Of a stretch of DNA of 64,000 nucleotides, positions 22,722 to 39,091 are shown piece after piece. The position numbers and the translations under genes are program-made. How positions within the stretch are numbered: position 1 is the first letter of the stretch; each line of letters starts with the position of its first letter. This DNA comes from Taxillus chinensis (lineage: Eukaryota > Streptophyta > Magnoliopsida > Santalales > Loranthaceae): NCBI GenBank assembly GCA_023512835.1, contig CM042091.1:45656284-45720283 (forward strand), written 5' to 3'. The notes under the pieces are model-generated. The model was not told the DNA's origin, ran no database searches, and worked only from the letters and a program-made list of their open reading frames with translations.

Positions 22722-25700
22722 TTATCGAGCCTCCAATAATGTCATAGAAACTTCATTGGTGGAGGAGGATTGTGCCTCAGAAGAGGATGGATCTGCAGCC
22801 CGCACATTCCTCTTCATGTAAAAACCTGGCTCGTTTGGTTCTGGCAAAGAATTCTCGCTCCCTAACATCAAAATCACAGAAGGCATGCTGGGCCTATGTT
22901 CTGGGAACTCTTGTACACACAATAAACCAACATGGATAGACCGTAACAATTCACATGGATTACTGCATGTCTCCCACAATGTGTGATCAACCAATTCAGA
23001 TGTCCTATTTTCTTTGAATAACCTCCATGCCTAAACAATTAATCATTGAAATGTAGGTCGTAAATTGCATGGGTTGGCTTGGAAAAAGTTGAACGGTTAT
23101 AAATTAGAGGAAACTTACATGCCCAAGTAGGTTAAGGTGATGCTCAGGATGATTGAAGCCTCTATTTTTTTTCCCACTCACTATTTCTAGCACTAGAACT
23201 CCAAAGCTGAAAACATCTGATTTTATTGAGAAGAGGCCATCAATTGCATACTCTGGAGACATGTAACCACTGCACAAAAATGTCCACTGTGAGTATCTAC
23301 AATACTATAAGCATTTTTAATCTAAGGTTGGTAAAGTTGCAATATAACTATAAAAAATTATATTATTCGTACTGTGTTCCAATAACTCTAGTTGTACTTT
23401 CTTCTATCTGATTTCCCAGAAAACTTCTGGCCAACCCAAAGTCTGAAATTTTTGGGTTCATCTCATAATCAAGTAAAATATTACCAACTTTAAGATCTCG
23501 ATGTATGATTCTTAATCTAGAGTCTTGGTGAAGATAAAGAAGGCCGCGAGAAATTCCATTAATGATGTGCAATCTTTTTGGCCAATCCAATAACACGCTT
23601 TTCTCTTCATCTAGCAAGAAATATAATTTCAGAATGAAACAAATTTTTTGGACGGCAGAATGACATGCACGATATTAGCAATCATAAAGTATGGATGTTA
23701 GAAGATCTCAAGAGATACAAACCAAAAATGAAGTAGTCCAAGCTCTTATTGGGCATGTATTCATAGACTAACATCTTTCTTCTTTCAATGCAACATCCCA
23801 AAAGCCTGACTAGGTTTCGATGTTGAAGTTTGGCAATAAACAGGACCTCATTCTTGAACTCGTCAACCCCTTGCCTTGAATCATCAGATAGAATTTTGAC
23901 AGCTACGTCGAGTCCCTCTCCCAACTTGCCCTAAGATGGATTAAAATGCTGAAATACTTAGAAGGCAGACTGTTTGCAAAATCAATTACATTCGTATATC
24001 AGTGTATCATGTGGTTTTACCTTGTAGACAGGTCCAAAACCACCCTCTCCAAGTTTGTTGTCCATCGAGAAGTTATTGGTGGAATTGGACATAGTAGCGT
24101 AGTCAAAGAAATGTACCTCTAAAGCTTCTTTAGGGTTATCAAATGTATCTCTCAAGATTCCTGTGGATTTAAGGGGGAAAACTTGAATACATGAAGTAGT
24201 TTTAAGTTTTAAACATCCCCCCCCCCCCCCCCCCCCCCTTATTTGTGAGCAGCTATGTGAAACCCTCCAAAGTATTTGAAACGATTTTAAAACTTCATGT
24301 CCCTGTTTTTAACATATTTTTATCCCCCTATGTGGGTGAACCTTAAGCCCCGTATAGAACAACAAATGAAAATTATAATTAATATGTTTCTTCTTTACCT
24401 TGCCTGTTCGACTGCTTCCTTCTCCACAAGAAGAAGAAGAAGCCCAGGGCGAGGCCCAGGAGAAGAATCACCGAGATGGACCCATACCAAGCAGCCATTT
24501 TTACTTCATTGTTCCGATGGGAACCAATGCGACCTAAACCCAAAAGATACAAAACAGTGTGAAGTAGGTATGAGTAAAATAACACGATTATAATTTGGAT
24601 CGCTAGAAGATATTTTATTTTGAAGTATAGTTTTTGACATCAGCATTGTGATTGTGACGGGATTTATATGCGTAAAATTTAAGATAAAATTTGAGGGAGC
24701 AGTGAAGAGAAATTCGTACCTGGTGTGTATCTCTCGTGAATTTTTCTAATATTATTTTTAAAAATAAAATTATTTTCGGATGAAAATAAATTTAATAAAT
24801 TTAAAATTATTTATAAATGATGAAAATTGATCTGATAATTTTTAAAAACAGTTTCAACATTTTAATCGCAAACAAATGGCTACCGATATTGACAGCGGGA
24901 CGAAGATGTAAGTAAATAATTCTAAAAGAATTTTAGAAAGTATATGCGCACCTATGTCCGTCAAAGCCATCCTAACGTAGACAGGTTGTTCATTCTTTCG
25001 GATCACTCTTATGTCCAGCAGGTCGCCAAACCAGAGTAAGCACCCACTTCCACCCTGCCTGCTGATGTCCAAACTCGAATACGCCGTGCAGTTGCAATCC
25101 TTGAAGCACTTCTCCCTGCATTCCGACAGCTTCATCGTCCTGTCAAACCTCGAATTCTTCGTGTCCGGCACCTTGATCCCGGAAATATTCATAAACCCAT
25201 CGCCATGGTTGAGGCAGCTGTTCAGTTCCGTGCTCCGCACGCACCCGCTCGACCAAGTCCCACTCGCCCACTCCCTATGATTCCGCGGCTTGAAGCCTTC
25301 CAAGCAGCTGCATGCCGTCCCTTCGCACCGACCGTACTTGCCGCATTGGGCGTAGCTGTCGCAGATGTCATACGGAGCGGAGACCACCAGCGTCCAACTC
25401 TTGGATGTGTCGCTCCATTCCTGGATCTGCACGCTACCGGTCGCGGTCGGGTTCAGCACCGCCCTTCTGATCACCGCTGGGTTGAGTACTTCAAAGGCGT
25501 AATACACCTCCTCACTGTTGAACACGAACGTGTAATTAATGTAATTGTTGTGGCCTCCTATCAACGGAGTCGACCCGCTGAATTGAATGCCATCCCAGGG
25601 CCCGCTCCGGTACAACTCCGTCGAGCCTTTCCAGAGTACTTTCTGGGGATACCCGCGGGTGTCCAAGCCGTAGGTGTAATTGCCAGGGGAAGGATCGTCA

Positions 25701-26260
25701 TTGCTCATCCACGAGGACAGGTTCAGATCCCGGCCTGTCCCTAGATTCTTCCCCAATTTCATGTGCGGCAGAAACGTGTCGCATGGATAATCAAAGCTCT
25801 GCCACAAATAATTCTCTGTCGTGTCCTTCTCATCTTTTATTACCAGATTTCCCGTATCAAGAAGCCGGGCCACTGTTGTGCTCGGTGACGTTGCGGTTTT
25901 CGACCAGTTCGATGCCCAGACAGTGGCAGTGCTGTTGACGATGACTATGGCACCGAGGGCCGTGAGGTGGAGGACACCGGAGGAGTCGGTGAGAGGTTCT
26001 TTTCTGTTGGCCACCCAGACCGGCCTTTCGGTGGGTGTGTTCTTGTACTGTATTCCCAGGTAACGGTTCCTGGAATTCCCGGGGCTGAAAAATACTAACT
26101 CAAATATTTCTCCTTTCGAAACCAGGGTCTCCTTCTCGGCGTCTCTAATGGACTGTGTAATGTTCATGGTGTCTGTTGCAGCGAAGACGATGGAGATGGG
26201 GATCGGGAAGAACAGTAATATCACAATGCAGCAAAATAGCGCTGCATTGGACTCTGCCAT
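22722..26260 (-). CDS. G-type lectin S-receptor-like Ser/Thr kinase, gene A
   Basis: Plasma-membrane receptor kinase of the S-domain (SRK/ARK-like) type. Exons: 26260-24952, 24533-24399, 24160-24021, 23930-23723, 23610-23373, 23269-23119 and 23030-22722; the spliced frame is open for 829 codons. In order: signal peptide (1-27), B-lectin domain (NRYLGI, WVANR), S-locus glycoprotein domain ([12 protein letters not shown]), Cys-rich segment (CGKYGRC), PAN domain ([15 protein letters not shown], then [10 protein letters not shown]), a membrane helix in exon 2, and the kinase. Glycine loop [11 protein letters not shown] ends at 528, lysine at 540, HRD 634-636, DFG 654-656. All catalytic residues are present. 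Start: the ATG at 26260 gives MAESN and a good signal peptide; an in-frame ATG at 26293 adds 11 residues. Odd: the position before GYMSPEYA is His (codon CA|T across intron 5), Tyr in both sister genes, and HRDLK is followed by VGN rather than ASN. Exon 1 is clearly GC-richer than the kinase exons. Confidence 0.92.
24221..24238. repeat. Poly-C run in intron 2 of gene A
   Basis: Uninterrupted C run of about 18 bases on the plus strand, between the transmembrane exon and the first kinase exon. Confidence 0.9.
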
Positions 26261-26293
26261 GATTGGCGACGCGAATCCCAAAGAACCAAACAC

Positions 26294-27110
26294 GAAGTAT
26301 TGAATATCAGCTGGTTTCTAATTATAGGCTCCTGATTGCTTACTAATACAAAATATCATTGATTATTGCTACCCTGGTTTGGTGGTGAGTAGGAAAACTT
26401 CAACTTTCTCATTCAACGAGGCTGGACAGTCCGTGCAGATGTGTGTAACGACGTGCTGCCAACCTGCATTAAATGTTTCTTGTTGGGGTCTTCCCACGGC
26501 CACCACCGTTTACGTGTACAGTCAATTTAACTAGCACTTTCGACGAACTAGCTAGCAAAGGTAATTAGGTAAAGGTTCATGACCTTGATCATATTGCATG
26601 GCCTACGAATCGTTGGGAGTGCGTGCCTTGCCCTGACTCATCGTGTGTAGGCTAGCACATATCATTCTAATCTATCAAACCAAAATTACGTCACACGAAA
26701 TCTTTGTTGCCCAAAAAATGGGGCAAAAGAAGGGAGACCGAGCAACAAAGAACGTAGGTAGGTTAACATAGTTCCACCCATATGCTACCTTATTCTAGAG
26801 GCTAATTTTTCCTTTAAAATGTAGAAGAACAGAGGGCAAATTTTTATATAGTTTCCTAGAGTTTTCGTCATTCTTGGATTTGGATTTATACTCGAAATTA
26901 TACATTTAAATATATCGTCATTTAGTGCATGTAATATATGGTGTCCTTCAGTAGAATAAATTTTGCAGAACAATATTGTCCGTATATATGTCGTCAAACT
27001 AAGGTAGATGACTAGTGGCATGTTTAAAATGGGTTTAATTTCCGTGCTTCTTCTACTTCTATTTTAGTCTTTGCATTTGTATTTTATTTTATTTCCCTAC
27101 AAATGTCATC
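26294..27110. other. Upstream region of gene A, no gene seen
   Basis: Contains the likely promoter of receptor kinase A. No clear TATA box was chosen and no other gene recognised. Confidence 0.45.
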
Positions 27111-27115
27111 TATAT

Positions 27116-27400
27116 GGAGATGGATGCGAAAGACGATATGGCAAAGACTTTTAGGATTCATCATCACGGTGGTGTCATTGAGTGGGAGCGTGCACTCTGA
27201 TATGCGGGTGGGAAACTTGATTGTTTTAAAACTATGGACTACTTGTCTGTGATTATCTTACATATATGACACACTGCCCAAGTTGTACCACCATAACGCT
27301 TTGTTCATCTCATATTAGACTGTCATTTGACAAGCCTGCTAACGGTTTGTTGCCTCTTGGTAATGATAGGTGTGTTATACGGGCGCATTATTGGCTTTGA
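27116..27400 (+). pseudogene. MULE (Mutator-like) transposase N-terminal fragment
   Basis: The frame from about 27138 reads RIHHHGGVIEWERAL, stop, YAGGKLDCFKTMDYLSV. Further on, in another frame, it reads FDKPANGLLPLGNDRCVIRA. This is the pattern of the N-terminal domain of plant Mutator-like transposases (HHGG, YVGG, LSV, then FDKGL-PL-ND-V). Stops and a frame change show decay; no DDE core or zinc knuckle follows. Terminal inverted repeats were not found. Confidence 0.6.
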
Positions 27401-28164
27401 ACTCGGCAGGTTGGTAATGCTGATACTAGAGCAAAAGCTCAGAGATCCAAAATTCTAATTGATAATGTTGTGTCTTTGATTATAGGTCCTAACATCTATT
27501 TATAGACTTAGTATTAGGGTAACAATGGGAACTAAATAAAAAATCTAATCGGAAATTCTATAAATAATTGATTAAATAGAATAAGGAAAATGAAAGTTCA
27601 ATTTAACAATTAATTAATGTGAAATAAAAAAGAAAGCAATACGTAGTATTTAATTAAAGTAATCTTGGAAGAAATAAAACTTCATATATAATATGCTTGG
27701 CCGAAAAGGATCTCAGATTACACGTCACATCACCAACTTGATCACACCATCATATGAGTGATCGTACTCCTCTCTTGACCGTACTCACGCGATGTGATTG
27801 TACTCCATCAAAGTAACTTGTTGTAGACTAGCTTATAAAGTATAGTAAAGTCTTTTTTATGTATCAAACTAGCCTGATTTTCAATCAAACTAGCTGAAAT
27901 GTAGTTCCCGCATAGTAGGTTCTACTTAGGGAGATAATAATACTTTTGGAGATTTGGTAAGGTGTATAAGTTAAAAATACAATAGCTTATTTCTAGAACT
28001 TGTTTTAAATCCATGCTACAACTAGTCTCACTAGTGTGTGTAAGGGAGAGAATTTTTCTTTGAATATACATATTTATTTTAAAGTTAAAATTATAAGCAA
28101 AATATAATATAATAAAATTAAATTTATTTTTATTCTCACGAGAATAATGATATGAGAATGAGAT
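27401..28164. other. Spacer, possibly LTR-derived
   Basis: Contains a ctatttatag motif (about 27497) and AT-rich flanks like the minus-strand LTR arm at 2045-2290. Not enough for a call. Confidence 0.3.
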
Positions 28165-28236
28165 ATTATCTTAAGAATTGCTTACCTTTGCATAGGTAAA
28201 GTTTATTTTTACTGTATTTTAAAATATTCCTTTACT
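28165..28236 (+). repeat. Left 72-bp direct repeat flanking the inverted-repeat unit
   Basis: Nearly identical to 30866-30937 (one or two differences in 72 bases). It includes the dyad acctttgcataggt with flanking tta/taa. The two copies bracket a 2.6-kb unit containing the long inverted repeat. Confidence 0.85.
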
Positions 28237-28239
28237 TAT

Positions 28240-28500
28240 AGGTAGGGGTGTGCATGGGTCGGATGGGATCAAATAAAAGAATAAATTATAAACCAACCCG
28301 TCATTAACGAATGACCAATTCTTCTACCTTTCAACATACTCGCCAACCTCAATAATCAGTGGGTTTATTAATTTTTTTGGTGGGTATCAAAAGCATATTA
28401 TTTTATTTACTAAGTATTTATAATTACAAATGAAAAAACATATAAGATTTATGGATCGCAACATCACAAACTCACAATCATAAGTGTCACGCTTCATAAC
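28240..28500. mobile_element. hAT-like left-end fragment
   Basis: The phrase taggggtgtgcatgggtcgg resembles the end of non-autonomous hAT elements in plants. No matching right end was found, so it is a fragment at best. Confidence 0.3.
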
Positions 28501-28509
28501 TTTGACTTC

Positions 28510-29838
28510 TCACAATGAGATAGACGATTCCTGCAAAATGAAATGTTGCTGGCAAGTTTTAAACCCAGGACCTCACCCATGCCTGGATAGCTACTAAACT
28601 ATCAGGCTAACTCAGTTTTGTTATTTAAGCTTAATAAATGATATATATACTTATTATGTCACGTATAAATAATAATAATAATAATTATTATTATTATAAT
28701 TATTAATATTAATAAATAATGCATACTTTATTTTAAAAATAAACGTAATTACAATACATATATATATATATGTATGTATTATAATAAAAACTAAATGTGC
28801 TATTACTACTTTGATTTAAAATACAAATTAATTAGATTCAAATTTAGTTTTAAATTTATTAATAAGTTGATTTATAATTAGGTGATCTAATCAAATATTA
28901 TTTGATTAAAAATGTATTAATATTTAAACTAATAATATCATTTAAATGTTTTATTACTTTTAATTTAAATATGAAATACATGCTATCAAATGTCAAAGTC
29001 ACTCTTACAATGTATGACTCATATCATGAATAAAAAATTTGTAGATAGACATTAATTAGATTCAAATTTAGTTTTGACAAATATTAATATGTTGATTTAA
29101 TACTAAATAGTCTAATCAAATATTATTTGATTGAATAATTATATGATTACTTATGTTATACGTAATATCTTAGTTCATACTAATATACTATATAATTATA
29201 TCACTTGTATTTTATATTAAAACATTATTTATACTTTTTAATGTTATTTTTATTAAAATATAAGTATATATACTTTGTAATTGATATTTTTTTAAAGTAA
29301 AACATTTATTCAGTATTATTGTCATTAATACTAATAGTATTATTATTATCATTATTGCTACTAATATTATTTATATGTTACATTTAAAGTATATACACTA
29401 ACACTAATTATGTAAACATAGTAACAATAACCATCTATGACATATATATTATTATTATTGCTACTACTATTATTTATATGTTACTACTTTTAATACTCAA
29501 CAATTATCATATTACTTATGTTATATATGATATATATAATTATATAATTGTCACTATATATATATGCACTTATAAATTATAATCAATAAGTAATAACTTG
29601 AGTATCGAGTAGTAATAATTTAAATAATATATTTATCATTGGTAATAAATGATAACACATTAGTGAAAACCTAATTAATATAATTATATAACATAGTTAT
29701 TATATTATTTTTGTTATAAGTAATACAATAGTATGACAAGTCGTGTTTCTCAAACTTGTTTCCCTTAATGTAATTAAAATAATCAATAATATGATTATTT
29801 TTGTATAAGACTAGTTATTAAGTGTAAGTGTGTGTGTA

Positions 29839-29878
<40 letters not shown>

Positions 29879-30680
29879 CACTATTATAATTATAACGAAT
29901 GTTATTAGTTAATTAAATAATACTAAAAAGTTTGATATACTATATAATACATGGTGAGAGTAAATTTTAACTTTTGATAGTATATATTTCATATTTGGGT
30001 TAAAAGCTTAAGTAATATTAAATTATTTAAATGATATTACAAGTTTAGATATAAATGTATTTATCAATCAAATAATACTTGATTTAATCATTTAGTTTTA
30101 AATACATATTAATAAATTTAAAACTTAATTTCAATCAAATTAATATGACTAGTATCCATATTTTATTTTATGTGTAATATGAGTCATCCACGGTGAGAGT
30201 GAGTTTTTAGTTTTTTGACATTTGATAATATGTATTTCATATTTAAATTAAAATTAATAAAATAGGTAAATGATATTATTAGTTTAAATATTAATACATT
30301 TTCAATCAAATAATATTTGATTGGATCATCTAATCATAAATCAACTTATTAATAAATTTAAAACTAAATTTAAATCTAATTAATTTGTATTTTATATCAA
30401 AATAGTAATAGTATATTTAGTTTTTATTATAATACAAATATATATACTTTACAATTACTTTTATTTTTAAAATAAAATATGTATTATTTATTAATATTAT
30501 TAATATTACTAATTATAATTATTATTACTATTATTTATATGTGACATAATAAGTATATATATCATTTACATAAATTTAAATAATAAAATTGAGTTAGCCT
30601 GATGGTTTAATAGCATGTATGAGGTTTTGGGTTCAAAACTTGTCAACAATATTATATTTTGCAGGAATTTTCAGGCGAGA
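28510..30680. repeat. Long inverted repeat, arms about 620 bp, loop about 930 bp
   Basis: The left arm (about 28510-29133) is the reverse complement of the right arm (about 30067-30680), at roughly 85 % by eye. Matched blocks include aacttgcc/ggcaagtt, the ctgagttagcctgat phrase, gatatatatacttattatgtcac, gttgattta and caaatattatttgatt. The loop is AT-rich and includes a third, direct copy of part of the family (29180-29400). The right arm plus adjacent sequence (29888-30610) equals the repeat at 1-835. No long ORF. It may be a foldback-type or non-autonomous element, or two inverted insertions of one family. Confidence 0.8.
29826..29878. repeat. (TG)n-(TA)n microsatellite
   Basis: A TG run passes into a TA run inside the loop of the inverted repeat. 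Confidence 0.95.
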
Positions 30681-30865
30681 GTGGATTGGAGGAGCAATTA
30701 TTTACCCGTTAAATTCAAAAAAATACTTGTCCCGTTTCTCGAAGAAAAAACATCAAATTTCATCTATGGATCCACCTATAAGCTGTGGATCAAATTTTAT
30801 CAAGGTGCTAATAGTATTCATTTTAATTTATAGAACTATTAATGTAAGTTTACTAGTTATGAGCC

Positions 30866-30957
30866 ATTATCTTAAGAATTGCTTACCTTTGCATAGGTAA
30901 AGTTTATTTTGACTGTATTTTAAAATATTCCTTTACCTTTGCATAGGTAAAGTTTAT
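30866..30957 (+). repeat. Right direct repeat with internal 50-bp echo
   Basis: 30866-30937 repeats 28165-28236. The block acctttgcataggtaaagttt recurs 50 bp further on (from 30935), so the palindromic motif ctttacctttgcataggtaaag is present in tandem here. Confidence 0.85.
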
Positions 30958-31854
30958 GTTAAACAAATTCGTATTATGGATTTCGCTTATATGGATGCTA
31001 CCATGAGTTTTGTTCTGTTCTGTTTTTTTTTTTTTTGGGTGGTTGTATTAAGGTATGCGTATTTTCCATTTTACACGTTATATATATATATATATATAAT
31101 CGATAACAGACAAAAACAAAACAAAACAAAACAAAACAAAATCAAAAACGAGAGAGAGAGAGAGAGAGAGGGAGAAGGGAAGGAAGTGTGTAAACGCAAA
31201 ACTCGATCTTCAAATCGACGTCGCGGACACCCCTGCTAATCAAGGGCCACACAAAACGCCAGGTTTCACTTTAAAAGTGTCGACAACTAATCTGGGCTCT
31301 GACCACCAGCAAGAAGCACAGCAGCTGTAGCCCCAAACTGTCCGTCGTAATTGAGTTTTTAGCCAATCCACTGCAAACCAAACCCGACAATCCCCTTCAA
31401 TCGCACAGACTGATTCTTTGTCCCCTGCCCTTCGTAGATGGAAACCATTACCACTGGACTAGCCTCTTCCAGTGTCCAACAAGTGATAGCCTCTTCCAGT
31501 GTCCGTCCACTCCCCTCGACTAGCCAATCCAACCCGCTTCCACTGCTTGCTTGCCACTAGGCTTCCAAAAACAGATGAACAATCGTCTCCCCCCCTCCCA
31601 ACAATTCTGGCATGGGAGGGTGGAGTGGGGTGTCTGTGGTTCCTCATATGACATGCAACATATAGACGTCGATGAGTAATAGCTTGTGAACCTGCAAGAG
31701 GTGTATATACACACAGTATGCAAAAATGATCCGTGCATACGTGCGAAACAAACAAGAAGTTTGCCAAAATTATGTTTCTGATTTTTTTATAAATCCAAAG
31801 GGTTGTTCCTTCCATACATATATGCAAAAAGTATATCAACATGCGGAACGTCTT
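30958..31854. other. Downstream region of gene B, no gene seen
   Basis: Contains a (TA)n run at 31081-31099, an aaaacaaaac run, an (AG)n run at about 31150-31170, and a GC-moderate stretch to 31640. It probably includes the 3' UTR of receptor kinase B. Confidence 0.5.
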
Positions 31855-35914
<4,060 letters not shown>

Positions 35915-36078
35915 TGGTGTACAACGGTTGGTTATACTATATTAATTCCTTGTCTCTTCTCTTGATGTACGTCGGTTGGTTATACAATTGAAGGAGCCAG
36001 TTTTCTTCTTCTTTTTAATAATTCCACTTTACAGTAAGCATGAACGATGGCTGGTTGGATAGTACGATGACATTTATT

Positions 36079-36120
<42 letters not shown>

Positions 36121-37049
36121 GCGCGGCATTAATATTGTAAAAGCGACTAACTGAAAATTGTATACATTCGGGGAAGAAAAAAGAACTACGCCAATCCCAC
36201 AGTCAAATATGGCCGTCTGGGAAAAATAAATAAATAAAAGACAAACCAAGGAAGTTTCAAATCCTCCATTTTTGTGCCTGCGTAACACGGTCCTAGTAGT
36301 GGAAGACTTTTGGCAGTATGCGTCAATATTGAATAGGGAAATGCCTAAGTCCACGGCGTTGATGTCTTCTTCCACCCCTCTAGCATTATACAATACGTTG
36401 TTATTTTTTTAAATCTTCCCTCTACTCGTCCACACAAGCCGACAACCGTCAATCCTCAGCCCATCTTCTTCCTTGGCCAGCTCCACTGCACATTCCCGCT
36501 ACCAGACGGACGAGCCCGTTGCATCTCCACCATACCCTTTGATGACCTTACCTTACCATTCCCAGCCCCTTGGGCCAGCCCCAGATCACTCCTTCAAGCC
36601 CCTTTACGAAAACCTCCACCTCGACTCGTCGGCATTGCTAGAGCCCACATCGCTCACCTCTCACGACAGCGGGGCTCCCTCTTACTTACCGTGCCGTTAC
36701 ACACACTGGATGGCCGCTCAACTACACTACAACCGCTACCACCTCGGCTCGTCGGTATCTTAAGGAATGTTGAATTTTCCCCACTAGCTAGTAGCTATCA
36801 CCAAGAAATCTTGTAATTGAGTAATGGTAACTAATGCAAGCAACCAAATCCATTTACTCAAACTGAGGAGCGACCAATGCTAACATACATATATCAACAA
36901 ATTTAGACTAATTAACAGGGGAGAACGCCACTTGTAAGAGAAACATCATATAAATCGATAGGGCCCAACACCTGTATCCCCGAGAATACCATATAATCAG
37001 TAGGGCACTAGAGACGATTATCCCCTCTCACATTGCATTGGAGACTATT
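35915..37049. other. Upstream region of gene B, no gene seen
   Basis: Contains a (TA)n microsatellite (about 36085-36116). A plus-strand open frame at 36473-36763 lacks family features and is not called. The likely gene B promoter lies next to 35914. Confidence 0.45.
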
Positions 37050-37057
37050 ATCCTACA

Positions 37058-37720
37058 TAGGATTACAAATGGACCGAGCCAGACCGAGCCGAACTGATTA
37101 ATAAGGTGTTCAAACGTGTTTGTTACTATTTCTTAATGAACCGAACCGAATATGAGTATTAAAATATTATTATTTTGTTATTTACGAATGATTCACGAAC
37201 ATTCACAAACATGTGTTCATAAACTTGTTCACGAACGCTTACGAACACAATTATAAAATCATAAAAATTTATAAAAAATAATCGATATCAGAAACTTATC
37301 CAGAAAAGTATAATTAATTAATTATTAGGTTATGTTATCTTTGTTTAATATGTTCAAATAATTGATATATATAGTTCATAAAAATATTATAATAATAGTA
37401 ATAATAAACATATAAATCAAAACATATATTTTTTATTTAATAATAATATCAACGTATACACTTATTAAATTATATTTAATAAAAAATATATTTATATTTA
37501 ATAAAAATAACTTTTATACATATTAATTGTTTTGTTAATTTCTTTTTACAAAAAATTTTCACGACCACGAATGATATTTTCGCGAATATGTTCACGAATA
37601 TAACAATGGTGTTTGCTAATTGTTCACGAACGGCACTATTTCTTAACGAATGAACATAAATGATCTTTTACCGAGCGAACGCAAACTTGTTAATGAACAT
37701 TTGATTCATTTACAGCCCTA
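37058..37720. mobile_element. Non-autonomous hAT-like element
   Basis: The left end taggattacaaatggaccgag and the right end cattcatttacagcccta (read as tagggctgtaaatgaatc on the other strand) are imperfect terminal inverted repeats of the plant hAT type. The interior is full of ttcacgaac/gttcgtgaa motifs. The flanking octamers atcctaca and ttaccaca match at 5 of 8 positions, a weak but plausible 8-bp target duplication. 663 bp, no transposase. Confidence 0.6.
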
Positions 37721-37876
37721 TTACCACATTACATACCATTAGGAACCACTATCCTATACTCTTAAGCATAAAAGACCTTCATCTCATATAATTAAATATT
37801 GACATTATGGACTACCATCCCATATCAATAAGCATAATGGATTATTATCTAGTATAACACCACCTATCATCACTAA

Positions 37877-38272
37877 GAGTATCTACTATAGCCTCTTCAA
37901 ATTTGGCTCTTCAAAATAATCAAAAGTACATTTTTTCTATTTTAACAATCCAAGCACACTATTTAGTCTCTCTATTTTAACCATTTATCAATTAAAGTAT
38001 TACTTTTTAAATATTTATTTATTCTTTTAAATGGAAAAGTAAATATGGAAAGAGAAAAAAGAAGTAGAAAAGTAAATGTGGTGAGAGAAAATATAATATT
38101 TTAATAAATAGAGAGTGAATAGTATTTGGTTAAATATAAAGAGTTACTATTTATTTTGTTAAGATTTTGATTATAATAGAGAGTTTGAAAAGTATAATTT
38201 CAAGACATTTTTGTTAAAGTAGCTATTCAAACTAACCAAAAAACACAAATGGAGAGTCTATAGTGGATGCTC
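37877..38272. mobile_element. Tourist/Harbinger-type MITE with TAA target site
   Basis: 396 bp. The left end gagtatctactatag and right end ctatagtggatgctc form terminal inverted repeats, flanked by TAA on both sides (37874-37876 and 38273-38275). The TAA/TTA duplication and TIR style fit PIF/Harbinger-derived MITEs. No coding content. Confidence 0.85.
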
Positions 38273-38911
38273 TAAGGTACATCAATTTAACAATATGAGA
38301 AAACATCGAGCACGAAATTATACGTAAATCAATATAAACAATTCATTAGGTACATGGCATGGAAAATCCAACATATGACCCATAAATGGCATCAGTAATA
38401 AATGTGTGATCAATTCAATAGCGTATCCACATTAGGCACACACAACATCAATATAAGAAACACAATCAATGCAGAAGGTCCCCTTAGTGTCACCCAATCA
38501 TCCACATAATAATAGCATAAAAACAACATCAATATAACATCAAAGTACAAACAACATAAAAAATAAAATAAAAACTATTTTCGAGCAGTGCCTATAATAT
38601 TGGAGGATTACTGATTGTCTTAATAGGATAAGCCCGATAATGAAGGATTGTTAAGTTATTGTTACGACCCTAATGATGGAGGATAGTGTGTTTGATGGGA
38701 TACTATATTCCCAATATGATGTAACGACTCCTAATTTGATATTATGCTATTGATACATGGGTAATGAGCACATGACTGACATAGTCATACACTAAGATCA
38801 TTGTCATTGGCTTCACCAAATCAATGTTAAAATTTGATGAAAAAAAATTTACTTTTCTATAAATTAGATGATTCATACCAAATTTATCACATTGGATGCA
38901 TCAAAACGCCA

Positions 38912-38944
<33 letters not shown>

Positions 38945-39083
38945 CGATGTCGACCCCCCCAAACCAGACGTCAACCCCATCTTCCCTCCCCAGGCTGACA
39001 TGGACCCCCCCCCCCCCCCTCCTCCAGTGACATCAACCCCATCCCCCCTCCTCTGACTCTCCATCTACCTGATCTGGCTTGGT
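38273..39083. other. Spacer with (TC)n and poly-C tracts
   Basis: AT-rich sequence to 38900, then (TC)n (about 38915-38943) and a C run (39006-39019). The small open frames here come from these tracts. No gene recognised. Confidence 0.6.
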
Positions 39084-39091
39084 AGCAAATC

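Noticed and set aside
25205..25744. 179-codon plus-strand open frame
   Set aside because: It lies antisense inside GC-rich exon 1 of receptor kinase A and shows no family features; long antisense frames are expected there. The same applies to 34665-35123, 35547-35945 and 35684-35286 over gene B.
36473..36763. 96-codon open frame upstream of gene B
   Set aside because: No recognisable domain, no splice or promoter context, and composition is not convincing.
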